64,000 nt of DNA from Streptomyces sp. SCUT-3 (lineage in GTDB: Bacteria; Actinomycetota; Actinomycetes; Streptomycetales; Streptomycetaceae): the NCBI RefSeq assembly GCF_014083985.1, contig NZ_CP046907.1, positions 3,820,501-3,884,500 on the forward strand, read 5' to 3'. The notes beneath the pieces are model-generated. The model ran no database searches. It saw only the letters and a list, made by a program, of their open reading frames with translations, and was not told where the DNA came from. The position numbers were made by a program, and so were the translations under genes. Positions 43,598 to 53,242 of the stretch are shown piece by piece; within the stretch, counting starts at the first letter, position 1, and every line of letters begins with the position of its first letter.

Positions 43598-44998
43598 TGC
43601 TCGCGTACCTGCCTTTCGAGGGCGTCGAGTTCGTCGGCGAGGCGCACCAGGGCCGCGTCGTCGCGCGGTGCCGGGCCGAAGAGAGCGGTGCGGACTGGGG
43701 CGCCGGGGCCGGTTGTTCCGGTGCTTCCGCGCGGGGCGCTTCCAGGCGGGGTGCTTCCTGGCTGGGGCCCGCCCGGTTGCGTGATTCCGGACAGGTCGGT
43801 GCCGGGCAAGGCGCTGCCGGTCCGGGCTGTGACGGCGGGTACCAGGACGGCCGGGTCGTGGGCGGAGGCCGGGGCGACGCCGACGAGCGGGGCGAGGCGG
43901 GCGCGGGCGGCCCGGCGGAGCGACTCCGCGGCGCGGTCGCGGGCGTTCGCCCTGCGGTACAGGCGGGCGCGGCCTTCGGTGGTCTCGGCTGCGCGGACGG
44001 TGACGGGCAGGGGCTCGGTGACGACCGGGCCCAGCCGGCGGCTGCGCCACAGCGCGGCCAGGACGGCGGCGACGCCGAGCTGGACGGCGCCGAAGACCCA
44101 GCCGTCGGGAACGAGCTCGAAGAAGGTCTTCCTGCCCTCTTCGGGCACGGCGGCCTCGTCGTCCGGGGAGGGCAGGTACCAGACCAGCCGGGGGTGCTCG
44201 CCGAGGAGTTGCAGGGCGAGCGAGGCGTTGCCGCGGTCGGCGAGGCGCTGGTTGTGGAGGAAGTGGTCGGTGCCGACGACGACGGTGGCGGCGCCGCCGT
44301 CCCCGGGGGCCAGGCGCAGCAGGGTCGGGTCGGCCGGGTCGTCGCCGCGGTAGCAGCCCAGGGCGTCGCCGGTGCGGGAGCGGTAGGTCGTGCCGCCCAT
44401 GTCGGCGTTCCCGGCGCGGCGCGCGGGGGCGTAGGAGCAGCCCGGGGCGAGGGGCTCGACCCGGACCCGCCCGGTCTCCTCCACGCCGGGCGCCAGCCCT
44501 TCGAGGGAGAAGCGGGTGGGGGCGACCAGGACGGTGGTCCCGCCGCCGGCGCCGGCGCGGCGCAGGGTGTCCTGCTGGGAGGGGACGAGCAGGTCGGGGG
44601 CGGTGACGAGCAGGGTGGAGCCGGGACCCGTAAGGGCCGCCGCCTCGGCGGTGGTGGTGACGGTCCGGACGGTGACGCCGCGGTCGGCCAGGAGTTGCGC
44701 CACGGCCCGGCTGCCGGTGCGTTCGGTGGAGCGGGGGTCCAGCCGCCCGTGGCGTTCGGCGGGGGCCAGGGCGGCGTAGCCGATCCCGAAGAGGAGGAGG
44801 GCGACGGCGGCGGCGAGGAGGCCGCGGGAGCGGGCCCAGATCCGGCGACCGGTGGGGGAGAGGGGCGTGGACGCCCCGGGCGCGGCACCCGACGGCCCGG
44901 CGTCGCCGGACCCGGTGCCTGCTGCCCGGTGCCTGTCGGGGTGGTGCCGATCGGTCCGGTGACGGCCGAGGCGGTGCGTGTGCGGAGGGGTCGGTCAT
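43594..44998 (-). pseudogene. DUF4350 domain protein, frameshifted near its N-terminus (two one-base gaps)
   Basis: Adding one base at about 44985-44990 and at about 44911 gives 469 codons exactly. The downstream 369 codons (from the in-frame ATG 44703) are intact. The product has one N-terminal membrane helix ([18 protein letters not shown]), [20 protein letters not shown], then an extracytoplasmic Rossmann-like DUF4350 domain ([35 protein letters not shown]), a second helix ([16 protein letters not shown]) and a cytoplasmic tail. ATG 44998 overlaps the DUF4129 stop. Function unknown, but it is a constant partner of MoxR/DUF58. Confidence 0.82.
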
Positions 44999-45693
44999 GC
45001 CGGGCCTCCCCGGTCGTGCGCCGCCGTTCCGGGCAGGCGGGGGCGGGTGTCCTGCACGGCGGCGTCGAGGTCGCGCAGCCGGGCGTAGGCGTCCCGGTCG
45101 GCGTGGCGGCCGCCGTAGCACACGTCGTCGAAGGTGCGGGCGGCCCCGCGGAGCCCGTCGCGGTGCTCCGGGAGGGCGCGGCCGGCCTCGGCGGCCGCCT
45201 CGTCGGCGGTGCGGCCGGGGCGGGGGTCGAGGACTGCGCGTTCCTCCAGCGACCGGACCAGGGCGCGCATGCGTTCGAGGACGGCGGTGTCCCAGTCGCC
45301 GTCGGCGGCGTGGCGTTCGGCGGCGGCGCGGTGCCCGGCCGCGTCGAGGGCGGCGTCGGCGAAGACGTCCCCGGGGGTGGAGGAGGAGCGGCGCACCGGG
45401 CCGAGCCGCAGGACGAGGGCGGCGACGAGGAGCACCACCAGGACGGTCACGACGACGACGCCGGTGCCGCTGCCGGCGCCTCCTCCGGGCAGGGCGTCGA
45501 ACAGGTCGGCGACGCGGTCCCAGAACCACTCGGCCGCCTGCTGGAGGAGCCCGGGCTCGGACTGCTGGTACTCGGGCCTGCTCAGCTCCTCCTCGGCCGC
45601 CTCCCGGGCGGGGACGCGGGGGACGGTGACGACGGGCGTGCCGCCGCCGTCGGCGGCCGGCCGCCCGGCGAACTGCGCGCCGCCCCCCGCCAC
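44995..45693 (-). CDS. DUF4129 domain-containing membrane protein
   Basis: The 232-residue protein has an N-terminal exported region ([19 protein letters not shown]), one central membrane helix ([18 protein letters not shown], about 79-96) and a C-terminal cytoplasmic DUF4129 domain ([58 protein letters not shown]). GTG 45693 lies four nt after the upstream gene's stop; the stop overlaps the DUF4350 start (ATGA). Fully open reading frame, unlike the next three genes of the operon. Confidence 0.85.
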   Translation of the reverse strand: MAGGGAQFAGRPAADGGGTPVVTVPRVPAREAAEEELSRPEYQQSEPGLLQQAAEWFWDRVADLFDALPGGGAGSGTGVVVVTVLVVLLVAALVLRLGPVRRSSSTPGDVFADAALDAAGHRAAAERHAADGDWDTAVLERMRALVRSLEERAVLDPRPGRTADEAAAEAGRALPEHRDGLRGAARTFDDVCYGGRHADRDAYARLRDLDAAVQDTRPRLPGTAAHDRGGPA

Positions 45694-45697
45694 CGGG

Positions 45698-47068
45698 TCA
45701 GGCCCCCGCAGGCGGGGCCTCGGCGCCGTTGTCGTCGCCGTACCCGGGGACGCCCGCGGCGCGGGCCAGTTCGAGGTCGAGGGCCTCGCGGCGGATCCGC
45801 TGGTCGACGTAGAGGAGGGTGGTGACGCCGGCGCTGATCGGCAGGGTGATGGTGTAGCCGATTACCCCTCCGACGCCGCTGATGGCGACGGCGGCGGCGC
45901 TCATCCTCATCGGAGCCCCGCCGTTGAGGAAGTCCGTCATCGAGTCGCCGTTGGCGGCCATGGAGAACAGGCTGAAGGGCATCGAGACGATCATGACGAC
46001 GATGCCCGTGAGGATGCCGGTCAGCACGAGGACGCCGAAGACCCGCCACCACGATCCGCGTACCAGCCGGGCCGACCGGGACATGGCCTTGAGGATGCCC
46101 TGCTTCTCCAGCATCAGGGCGGGGACGGCAAGGCTGTAGCGGATCATCAGCCAGACGAGGACGAAGAACGCGGCGGTCAGGCCGAGGAAGAACGTCCCCG
46201 CGGCCGCCAGTTCGTTCCCCGCGGCGAGGAACAGCACGCCGGGGACCGCGCCCGCACCGAGGACGCCGACCGACAGGAGGGTCAGCAGCAGCGTCAGGCC
46301 GAACATCGCGCCCAGCCGGGGCCGGGCCTCCTGCCAGGCCAGGCCCGTGGAGACGGGCCGGCCGAGGACGGCGCGGCTGACCACCATGGTGAGCAGGGCG
46401 GTGGCGATGCACGTGCTGACCAGCTGCACGAGCGCGGCCACGCCGTTGGTGGTGAAGACGCCGGTGAACAGGGCCATGACCTCGCCGAAGGAGGGGGCCT
46501 GCGAGGTGGCCGCCGACGCCTCGAACTCCTCGAAGCGGTCCGCCATGTCGTTGAGCGTCCACCAGGAGGCGACGCCGAGAGCCGCCTGGGTCACCACGGA
46601 GACGACGAGGGAGATGCCCAGGACGGTGCGCCAGTGGGCGCGCAGGGTGGAGACGGAACCGTCGAGGATCTCGCCGAGGCCCAGGGGGCGCAGCGGGACG
46701 ACGCCGGGCTTGGCGGCCGGCGGGCGGCCGTCCCAGGCGGGGCCCCGGCCCGGGCCCTGCCCCCAGCCCTGGCCCCAGCCCTGGTTCTGACCGCCTCCCC
46801 AGCCCTGCCCGGGGCCGGCGGGGCCGGGGGGCGGGGTGCCTGCCCGGCCCGGGGCGTGCCAGTCGGCGCGCGGCGGCTGGTTCTCGGACCACTTGGTGCC
46901 CGGTCCGTCGGTGCCCGGCCCGGCCCCGGGGGACGGCTCGCCGGCGGCTGCGGGTTCCGCGGCGCGGGGGTCGTCGGGGGCGGCCTCCGGAGCGCCGGCC
47001 CGTCGTGCGTCCCCGCCCTGCGGATCCTCGGGGGATCCGGGCGGGGCCCAGCCCGGGGTGTCGGTCAT
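45698..47068 (-). CDS. Multi-pass membrane protein, glycerophosphoryl diester phosphodiesterase membrane-domain type
   Basis: The 456-residue product has a disordered N-terminal 130 residues with a QGWG-type repeat (GQGWGGGQNQGWGQGWGQG), then about six to seven membrane helices and a short acidic tail. IVPLRPLGLGEILDGSVSTL-like sequence before the first helix is the recognised entry of this actinobacterial family. There is no phosphodiesterase catalytic domain, so the family name describes the membrane part only. ATG 47068 has GGGAG about 9 nt upstream; the frame is open for 140 residues more, but that part is low-complexity. First gene of the minus-strand run into DUF58. Confidence 0.82.
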   Translation of the reverse strand: MTDTPGWAPPGSPEDPQGGDARRAGAPEAAPDDPRAAEPAAAGEPSPGAGPGTDGPGTKWSENQPPRADWHAPGRAGTPPPGPAGPGQGWGGGQNQGWGQGWGQGPGRGPAWDGRPPAAKPGVVPLRPLGLGEILDGSVSTLRAHWRTVLGISLVVSVVTQAALGVASWWTLNDMADRFEEFEASAATSQAPSFGEVMALFTGVFTTNGVAALVQLVSTCIATALLTMVVSRAVLGRPVSTGLAWQEARPRLGAMFGLTLLLTLLSVGVLGAGAVPGVLFLAAGNELAAAGTFFLGLTAAFFVLVWLMIRYSLAVPALMLEKQGILKAMSRSARLVRGSWWRVFGVLVLTGILTGIVVMIVSMPFSLFSMAANGDSMTDFLNGGAPMRMSAAAVAISGVGGVIGYTITLPISAGVTTLLYVDQRIRREALDLELARAAGVPGYGDDNGAEAPPAGA

Positions 47069-47306
47069 GACTGCTGCTCCCTCGTCCCTTGCCGTGCTGC
47101 AGCGGTGACGGTCGTTGTGCCGCTGCTGTGTTGCGGTTGTGCCGAGTCCGTGGTCCTCCGGCGGGTCCACCGGTGAGAGGGCCATCGTGCCATGGCGCTG
47201 TGACGGCGGTCCGGGGCCCCGCCTCCCGGGCCCCGGGGGGCCGTCCCGGGCCCCGGTTGTCGGAGAGGGTGCCCTGGCCGGCGTCCCGACAGTGCAGACT
47301 GGTCGG

Positions 47307-48494
47307 ATGGGTGATCGGAGCGCTGTACCTGAAAGCGGTGCGCCAATGTCTGCGCCGCCGTCCGTGTCGGTGTCCGGGGCGGGGGCCCGGCCGGAGGCCG
47401 GTGTCTCCTCGCTGCGGTGGGAGGAACGCCCGGAGGGGCCGGTGCTGGTCCTGCTGGACCAGACCCGGCTGCCGCTGGAGGAGGTGGAACTGGTCTGCAC
47501 GGACGTCCCGGCGCTGGTGGAGGCTATCCGGACGCTGGCCGTGCGCGGGGCGCCGCTGCTGGGGCTGGCGGGGGCCTACGGGGTGGCGCTGGCCGCGGCC
47601 CGCGGGTTCGACGTCGAGGAGGCCGCCGGGATGCTGGAGCGGTCCCGGCCGACTGCGGTGAACCTCGGCCACGGGGTGCGGCTGGCCGTGCAGGCGTACC
47701 GGGCCGGGCTGCGGGCCGGCGGGGACGGGGCGCGGGCCGCGGCCGCGGCACTGGAGGCGGCGCGCACGCTGCACCGGGAGGATGCCGGGGCGAGCGCCCG
47801 GATGGCACGCCGGGGCGCGGAGCTGCTGGACGAGCTGCTGCCGGGCGGCGGCCTGCGGATCCTGACCCACTGCAACACCGGGGCCCTGGTCTCCGGCGGC
47901 GAGGGCACGGCGCTGGCCGTGGTGACGGAGGTCCACCGGGCCGGACGCCTGCGCAGGCTGTGGGTGGACGAGACCCGTCCGCTGCTGCAGGGTGCCCGGC
48001 TGACCGCCTACGAGGCGGCCCGGCACGGCATGCCGTACTCGCTGCTGACGGACAACGCGGCCGGCTCGCTGTTCTCCGCGGGCGAGGTGGACGCGGTGCT
48101 GATCGGCGCGGACCGGATCGCGGCGGACGGCAGCACGGCCAACAAGATCGGCAGTTACCCGCTGGCCGTGCTGGCGAAGTACCACAAGGTGCCGTTCGTG
48201 GTGGTCGCGCCGATGACGACGGTGGACCCGGAGACGCCGGACGGCGCGTCGATCGAGGTGGAGCAGCGCGCGGGGCACGAGGTGACGGACGCGCCGTCGC
48301 TGCCGGGGGCGGGCGGCGGGTTCGCCGTGGCGCCGCCGGGGACGCAGGCCTACAACCCGGCGTTCGACGTCACCCCGCCCGAGCTGATCACGGCGATCGT
48401 CACGGAGGAGGGGGTGGTCTCCCCGGTGACGAGGGACGCCCTGGGGGAGCTGCGCACAAGGTCACGATCCGGCAATGGGATGATGTCGGCATGA
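47307..48494 (+). CDS. mtnA: S-methyl-5-thioribose-1-phosphate isomerase
   Basis: Methionine salvage: converts methylthioribose-1-phosphate to methylthioribulose-1-phosphate. The 395-residue product has IRTLAVRGAPLLGLAGAYG, the catalytic Cys in THCNTGAL (C189), GMPYSLLTDNAAG and the catalytic Asp in LIGADRIAADGS (D269), as well as NKIGSYPLAVLAKYHKVPF; this set separates MtnA from eIF2B-like proteins. ATG 47307 is used; ATG 47346 is possible. No other methionine-salvage gene is nearby. Its stop overlaps mtrA in an ATGA. Confidence 0.93.
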   Translation: MGDRSAVPESGAPMSAPPSVSVSGAGARPEAGVSSLRWEERPEGPVLVLLDQTRLPLEEVELVCTDVPALVEAIRTLAVRGAPLLGLAGAYGVALAAARGFDVEEAAGMLERSRPTAVNLGHGVRLAVQAYRAGLRAGGDGARAAAAALEAARTLHREDAGASARMARRGAELLDELLPGGGLRILTHCNTGALVSGGEGTALAVVTEVHRAGRLRRLWVDETRPLLQGARLTAYEAARHGMPYSLLTDNAAGSLFSAGEVDAVLIGADRIAADGSTANKIGSYPLAVLAKYHKVPFVVVAPMTTVDPETPDGASIEVEQRAGHEVTDAPSLPGAGGGFAVAPPGTQAYNPAFDVTPPELITAIVTEEGVVSPVTRDALGELRTRSRSGNGMMSA

Positions 48495-49168
48495 AAGGAC
48501 GCGTCCTCGTAGTAGACGACGACACCGCCCTGGCGGAGATGCTGGGCATCGTGCTGCGCGGAGAGGGGTTCGAGCCGTCGTTCGTCGCGGACGGCGACAA
48601 GGCCCTCGCCGCCTTCCGCGAGACCAAGCCGGACCTGGTGCTGCTCGATCTGATGCTGCCCGGGCGCGACGGTATCGACGTCTGCCGTCAGATCCGCGCC
48701 GAGTCGGGCGTGCCGATCGTCATGCTCACAGCCAAGAGCGACACGGTCGACGTGGTGGTCGGCCTGGAGTCCGGCGCCGACGACTACGTCGTCAAGCCGT
48801 TCAAGCCCAAGGAGCTGGTGGCGCGGGTCCGGGCGCGGCTGCGCCGCGCCGAGGAGCCGACGCCCGAGCAGCTCGCCATCGGCGACCTGGTCATCGACGT
48901 GGCCGGGCACTCGGTGAAGCGGGACGGGCAGTCGATCGCGCTCACCCCGCTGGAGTTCGACCTGCTGGTCGCCCTCGCCCGCAAGCCCTGGCAGGTCTTC
49001 ACCCGCGAGGTCCTGCTGGAGCAGGTGTGGGGCTACCGCCACGCGGCGGACACCCGCCTGGTCAACGTGCACGTGCAGCGGCTGCGCTCGAAGGTCGAGC
49101 GGGACCCGGAGCGCCCGGAGATCGTGGTGACCGTCCGCGGTGTCGGCTACAAGGCCGGACCCAGCTGA
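48491..49168 (+). CDS. mtrA: Response regulator MtrA
   Basis: OmpR-class regulator of cell envelope, division and development genes in actinobacteria. The 225-residue protein has acidic pocket D10/D11, phospho-acceptor D53 in LVLLDLMLPGRDG, the conserved T80 and K102, and a winged-helix DNA-binding domain ending VTVRGVGYKAGPS. The sequence LVNVHVQRLRSKVERDPERP is the usual MtrA recognition part. ATG 48491 overlaps the mtnA stop, so mtrA translation is coupled to mtnA. One base separates its stop from the mtrB start. Confidence 0.97.
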   Translation: MKGRVLVVDDDTALAEMLGIVLRGEGFEPSFVADGDKALAAFRETKPDLVLLDLMLPGRDGIDVCRQIRAESGVPIVMLTAKSDTVDVVVGLESGADDYVVKPFKPKELVARVRARLRRAEEPTPEQLAIGDLVIDVAGHSVKRDGQSIALTPLEFDLLVALARKPWQVFTREVLLEQVWGYRHAADTRLVNVHVQRLRSKVERDPERPEIVVTVRGVGYKAGPS

Positions 49169-49169
49169 C

Positions 49170-51158
49170 ATGACCGGGGGCGAGGACCGGGCGGCCGCGC
49201 CGCGCGGAAGGGGCGCCGACGCGCCGGGCGGGGTGATGCCCCTGGTGCGCTCGTCGGTGCGGTGGGGCGGCCGCCCGGTCCAGGCCGGCGTGCGGGCCTG
49301 GCGGCGCTCCATCCAGCTGCGGGTGGTGGCGACGACGCTGATGATGTCGCTCGCCGTGGTCCTCGTCCTGGGCGTGGTCGTCATGGGGCAGGTGCGCAAC
49401 GGACTGCTGGAGGCCAAGCTGCAGTCCGCGCAGAGCCAGGCGCTGGGCGGGTTCCGGGTGGCTCAGGAGAACGCGGACGCCGCGGCCGACCCCCGCAGCG
49501 CCGCGGACGCCGGGCAGGCCGGCCGGGGCGTGCAGGAGGCCAGCACCTGGCTGACCGAGCTGGTCCAGCAGCTGGCCAGCGGCGGGCAGGGCCTGTACTC
49601 GGTGGTGGCGCTGAACTCCGACGGCGCCCCGGGCAACAGGGGCGCGCGGGCCTCGGGCAAGGTGCTGCCGGAGGAGAGCGTCCCGGCCGAGCTGCGCGAG
49701 GCCGTGGAGGAGGCCGGCGGCGGCGTCCGCCAGCAGTACACGACGATCGTGCGTCCCGGCGACGGCCCCGGGGAGGGCCAGGCGGCCCTGGCGATCGGCA
49801 AGCGCCTCAACGACCTCAACGGCAACCCCTACCAGCTGTACTACCTGTTCCCCTTCACCCAGGAGGAGAAGACCCTCAGCCTGGTCACCGGGACCCTGGC
49901 CACGGCCGGGGTGTTCGTCGTCGTGCTGCTGGGGGCCATCGCCTGGGTCGTGGTGCGCCAGGTGGTGACGCCGGTGCGGATGGCCGCGCGGATCGCCGAG
50001 CGGCTGGCGGCCGGGCGGCTCCAGGAGCGCATGAAGGTCTCCGGGGAGGACGACATCGCGCGCCTGGGCGAGTCGTTCAACAAGATGGCGCAGAACCTCC
50101 AGGTCAAGATCCAGCAGCTGGAGGAGCTGTCGAGGATGCAGCGGCGGTTCGTCTCCGACGTCTCGCACGAGCTGCGCACCCCGCTGACCACGGTCCGCAT
50201 GGCCGCCGACGTCATCCACGAGGCGCGCGAGGACTTCGACCCGGTGACGGCGCGCTCGGCGGAACTGCTGCAGAACCAGCTGGACCGCTTCGAGTCCCTG
50301 CTGGCCGAGCTCCTGGAGATCAGCCGGTTCGACGCCGGCGCCGCCGCGCTGGAGGCCGACGAGGTCGACCTGCGGGACGTGGTGCGCCGGGTGGTCGAGG
50401 CGGCTGAGCCGCTGGCGGAGCGCAAGGGCAGCCGGATCGTGGTGCGCGGGGCGGAGCGGCCGGTGGTCGTCGAGGCGGACGCCCGGCGGGTGGAGCGGGT
50501 GCTGCGCAACCTGGTGGTCAACGCGGTCGAGCACGGCGAGGGCCGGGACGTGGTGGTGCGCCTGGCGGCCTCGCGCGACGCGGTGGCGGTCGCCGTGCGG
50601 GACCACGGGGTCGGGCTCAAGCCCGGCGAGGCCACCCGGGTCTTCAACCGGTTCTGGCGCGCCGACCCGGCGCGGGCCCGGACCACGGGCGGCACCGGGC
50701 TGGGCCTGTCCATCGCCCTGGAGGACGCCCGCCTGCACGGGGGCTGGCTGCAGGCGTGGGGGGAGCCGGGCGGCGGCTCCCAGTTCAGGCTGACCCTGCC
50801 GGTCACCGCGGGCGGGCCGGTGGGCAGCTCGCCCCTGCCGCTGGAACCGGAGGACTCCCGGCGCAACCGGGGCCTGAGCGCCTCCGGGGCGCCGGTGCGC
50901 ACCGCCGCCCACCCGCCGCACGGGGCGTCCCCGATCGGTGCCGCCCCCGCCCCGCGGCCGCCGTCGGTGCCCGGCATCGGGCCGATCCGCCCCGTGCCGT
51001 CCGCGCCGGCGATCCCGCCGGGGTCACCGGCCGCCGACCCGGCCTCGCTGCCGGGCGGCGGGGGCGGGGACGGCCCGACCGTCTCCCGCGTGGTCGGGCG
51101 GCGCGACGGCGGGGGAACACAGGACCCACCGGTGGAGGACGGCAGGAATGGACGCTGA
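49170..51158 (+). CDS. mtrB: Sensor histidine kinase MtrB
   Basis: Membrane kinase partner of MtrA. The 662-residue product has membrane helices at about 52-73 and 240-263 with an extracytoplasmic sensor region of about 165 residues, a HAMP domain (about 264-316), the H-box VSDVSHELRTPLTTV (phospho-acceptor H333), and an ATPase domain with NLVVNAVEHG (N box), DHGVGL and GGTGLGLSIA. The tail after about residue 545 is disordered and proline-rich, with no domain. ATG 49170. Overlaps lpqB by 11 nt. Confidence 0.96.
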   Translation: MTGGEDRAAAPRGRGADAPGGVMPLVRSSVRWGGRPVQAGVRAWRRSIQLRVVATTLMMSLAVVLVLGVVVMGQVRNGLLEAKLQSAQSQALGGFRVAQENADAAADPRSAADAGQAGRGVQEASTWLTELVQQLASGGQGLYSVVALNSDGAPGNRGARASGKVLPEESVPAELREAVEEAGGGVRQQYTTIVRPGDGPGEGQAALAIGKRLNDLNGNPYQLYYLFPFTQEEKTLSLVTGTLATAGVFVVVLLGAIAWVVVRQVVTPVRMAARIAERLAAGRLQERMKVSGEDDIARLGESFNKMAQNLQVKIQQLEELSRMQRRFVSDVSHELRTPLTTVRMAADVIHEAREDFDPVTARSAELLQNQLDRFESLLAELLEISRFDAGAAALEADEVDLRDVVRRVVEAAEPLAERKGSRIVVRGAERPVVVEADARRVERVLRNLVVNAVEHGEGRDVVVRLAASRDAVAVAVRDHGVGLKPGEATRVFNRFWRADPARARTTGGTGLGLSIALEDARLHGGWLQAWGEPGGGSQFRLTLPVTAGGPVGSSPLPLEPEDSRRNRGLSASGAPVRTAAHPPHGASPIGAAPAPRPPSVPGIGPIRPVPSAPAIPPGSPAADPASLPGGGGGDGPTVSRVVGRRDGGGTQDPPVEDGRNGR

Positions 51159-53073
51159 GCACCTGCGGCACGCCCGGGGCACCGGCGCGGGACCGGGCGG
51201 TGGGCCGGGCGCGGGGTCGCACGCGGGCCCGCCGCGGGGACGGGCCCGGCCGGCGCGCCGCCGCGGGGTGAGGGCGGCCGTCGCCGCCGTGGCCCTGTCC
51301 CTGCTCGCCGCAGGCTGCGCGGCCATGCCCAGCAGCGGGGAGGTCAAGGCGGTCGAGGACGACCGGCGGGCGGACGCCGACTCGCAGGTGCAGGTGTTCG
51401 GGGTCAAGCCGCAGGGCGGCGAGTCCCCCGAGGCACTGGTGCGCGGCTTCCTGGAGGCGACCACCAGCGACGAGGCCGAGTACGACACCGCCAAGGAGTA
51501 CCTGTCGCCGGACGCCCTCAAGCAGTGGAACCCCTACGCCGGGGTGACCGTCCTGGCGGGCGGCCCCGTGGCCCGCGCCGTCCCGGGACGCAGCGGCACG
51601 GGCGAGGGCGGCGGGCAGCGGGTGCGCGTGGAGGTGAGCGGCTCCCGGGTCGCCCACGTCGACCGCAAGCACGCCTACAGCCCGGCCGGCGAGGAGTACG
51701 AGGGGGCCTTCCAGCTGTCGAGGAACGACGACGGCGAGTGGCGGATCGACAGGCTCCCGGACGGGCTGCTGCTCGGGGAGTCCGACTTCCAGCGCCTCTA
51801 CCGCTCCGTCAACATCTACTACTACGCGTCCCCCGCGGACGGCAGGGGCGACGCCTCCGACGGACGGGACGTGCTGGTCGCGGACCCGGTGTACCTCAGA
51901 GCGCGGATCGACCCGGTGACCGAGACGGTCCAGGCGCTGCTGGAGGGGCCGACCGCCTGGCTGGACCCCGTGGCCGACTCCGCGATCCCCCAGGGCACCT
52001 CCCTGCGCTCCGACGGCCCCCTCGCCCCGGACGACGAGGGGGAGCTGCGGGTGCGGCTCAGCGGCCGGATCGGCCGTTCCGGCCGCGCCGAGTGCGAGCG
52101 GATGGCCGCCCAGGTCCTGCACACGGTGCAGGAGCAGCCCTCGGCCAAGCTCGGCAAGGTGGTGCTGGCCGACGACAAGGACGCCGAGGTCTGCTCCCTC
52201 AGCCGGGACCAGGCCGCGGTCTACGACCCGGCGAGCATCGCCGGCACAGCGGCCCGCCAGTACTACATCGACGCGGACAGCCGGCTGCGCAGCCTCGCGG
52301 TGGGCGAGGACCGCAGCGCACCGGTCCCGGGCCCGCTGGGCGACGGCCGGGTGAAACTGGGGTCGGTCGCGGTGGCCAGGGACGAGGAGTCCGCGGCCGG
52401 GGTGACGCACGACGGCCGACAGCTGTACGTGACCGGCCTGGACACCGGCGCCGACCTCGGCGAACCGCTGCTGGTCAGCGGCGCGGCGAAGGCGGAGGAC
52501 GGTCTGAGCGCGCCCAGCTGGGACGGTCAGGGCGACCTGTGGATCGCCGACCGCGACCCGCGGGACCCCGGGCTGCTGGTGCTCCGCGGCGACAAGAAGA
52601 TCGAGGTCGCGGTGCCCGAGCTGGACGGCGGCCGGATCCAGGCGCTGCGGGTCTCCGCGGACGGCGTGCGGATCGCGATGCTGGTGCTCAGGGACGGCCG
52701 CACCGGGCTCCAGGTGGGCCGGGTGGAGCGGTCCGAGGGCGAGGGCGGCCCGCGGATCACCGTGGCCGGGCTGCGCCCGGTCGCGCCGCAGATGGAGGAC
52801 GTCACGGCGGTCTCGTGGGCGGGGAGCAGCCGGATGGTGGTCGTCGGCCGGGAGTCCCAGGGCGTGCAGCGGCTGAGCTACGTGGACACCGACGGCTCGG
52901 CCTCGTCCCCGCCGACGCTGCCGGGCATCAGCGGGGTCACGGCGGTCGCCGCGTCCGAGGACGAGGCCAAGCCGCTGCTCGCGGACTCCGAGGACGGGAT
53001 CTTCCGGCTCACCCCGGGCGCCGACTGGAAGGCCGTGGCGGCCGAGGGATCCTCGCCGGTCTACCCGGGCTGA
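51148..53073 (+). CDS. lpqB: Lipoprotein LpqB
   Basis: Exported lipoprotein that works with MtrB. The 641-residue product has a long positively charged leader, a signal peptide and lipobox LLAAGC with the lipidated Cys at 57, then a GerMN domain (near VYLRARIDPVTETVQALLEG) and a C-terminal beta-propeller-like region (GDLWIADRDPRDPGLLVL; VTAVSWAGSSRMVVVGRES). ATG 51148 overlaps the end of mtrB by 11 nt. mtrA-mtrB-lpqB is the invariant order in this phylum. Confidence 0.95.
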   Translation: MDAEHLRHARGTGAGPGGGPGAGSHAGPPRGRARPARRRGVRAAVAAVALSLLAAGCAAMPSSGEVKAVEDDRRADADSQVQVFGVKPQGGESPEALVRGFLEATTSDEAEYDTAKEYLSPDALKQWNPYAGVTVLAGGPVARAVPGRSGTGEGGGQRVRVEVSGSRVAHVDRKHAYSPAGEEYEGAFQLSRNDDGEWRIDRLPDGLLLGESDFQRLYRSVNIYYYASPADGRGDASDGRDVLVADPVYLRARIDPVTETVQALLEGPTAWLDPVADSAIPQGTSLRSDGPLAPDDEGELRVRLSGRIGRSGRAECERMAAQVLHTVQEQPSAKLGKVVLADDKDAEVCSLSRDQAAVYDPASIAGTAARQYYIDADSRLRSLAVGEDRSAPVPGPLGDGRVKLGSVAVARDEESAAGVTHDGRQLYVTGLDTGADLGEPLLVSGAAKAEDGLSAPSWDGQGDLWIADRDPRDPGLLVLRGDKKIEVAVPELDGGRIQALRVSADGVRIAMLVLRDGRTGLQVGRVERSEGEGGPRITVAGLRPVAPQMEDVTAVSWAGSSRMVVVGRESQGVQRLSYVDTDGSASSPPTLPGISGVTAVAASEDEAKPLLADSEDGIFRLTPGADWKAVAAEGSSPVYPG

Positions 53074-53242
53074 CGGCCCCGGGGCCCGGCCCGTGTTCCG
53101 GCCTGTGTCCCGGGTCCGGCCGCCCGGGGGCCGCCCGTGTTCCGGGTACGTCAGCCCGGGGTCGCCCGGTGGTCTCCCGGTGGCCCCGGCGGGTTTTCCA
53201 CAGGGGGTGCGGCGTCGGCGGGCCGGGTGGCACGGTGGGCGC

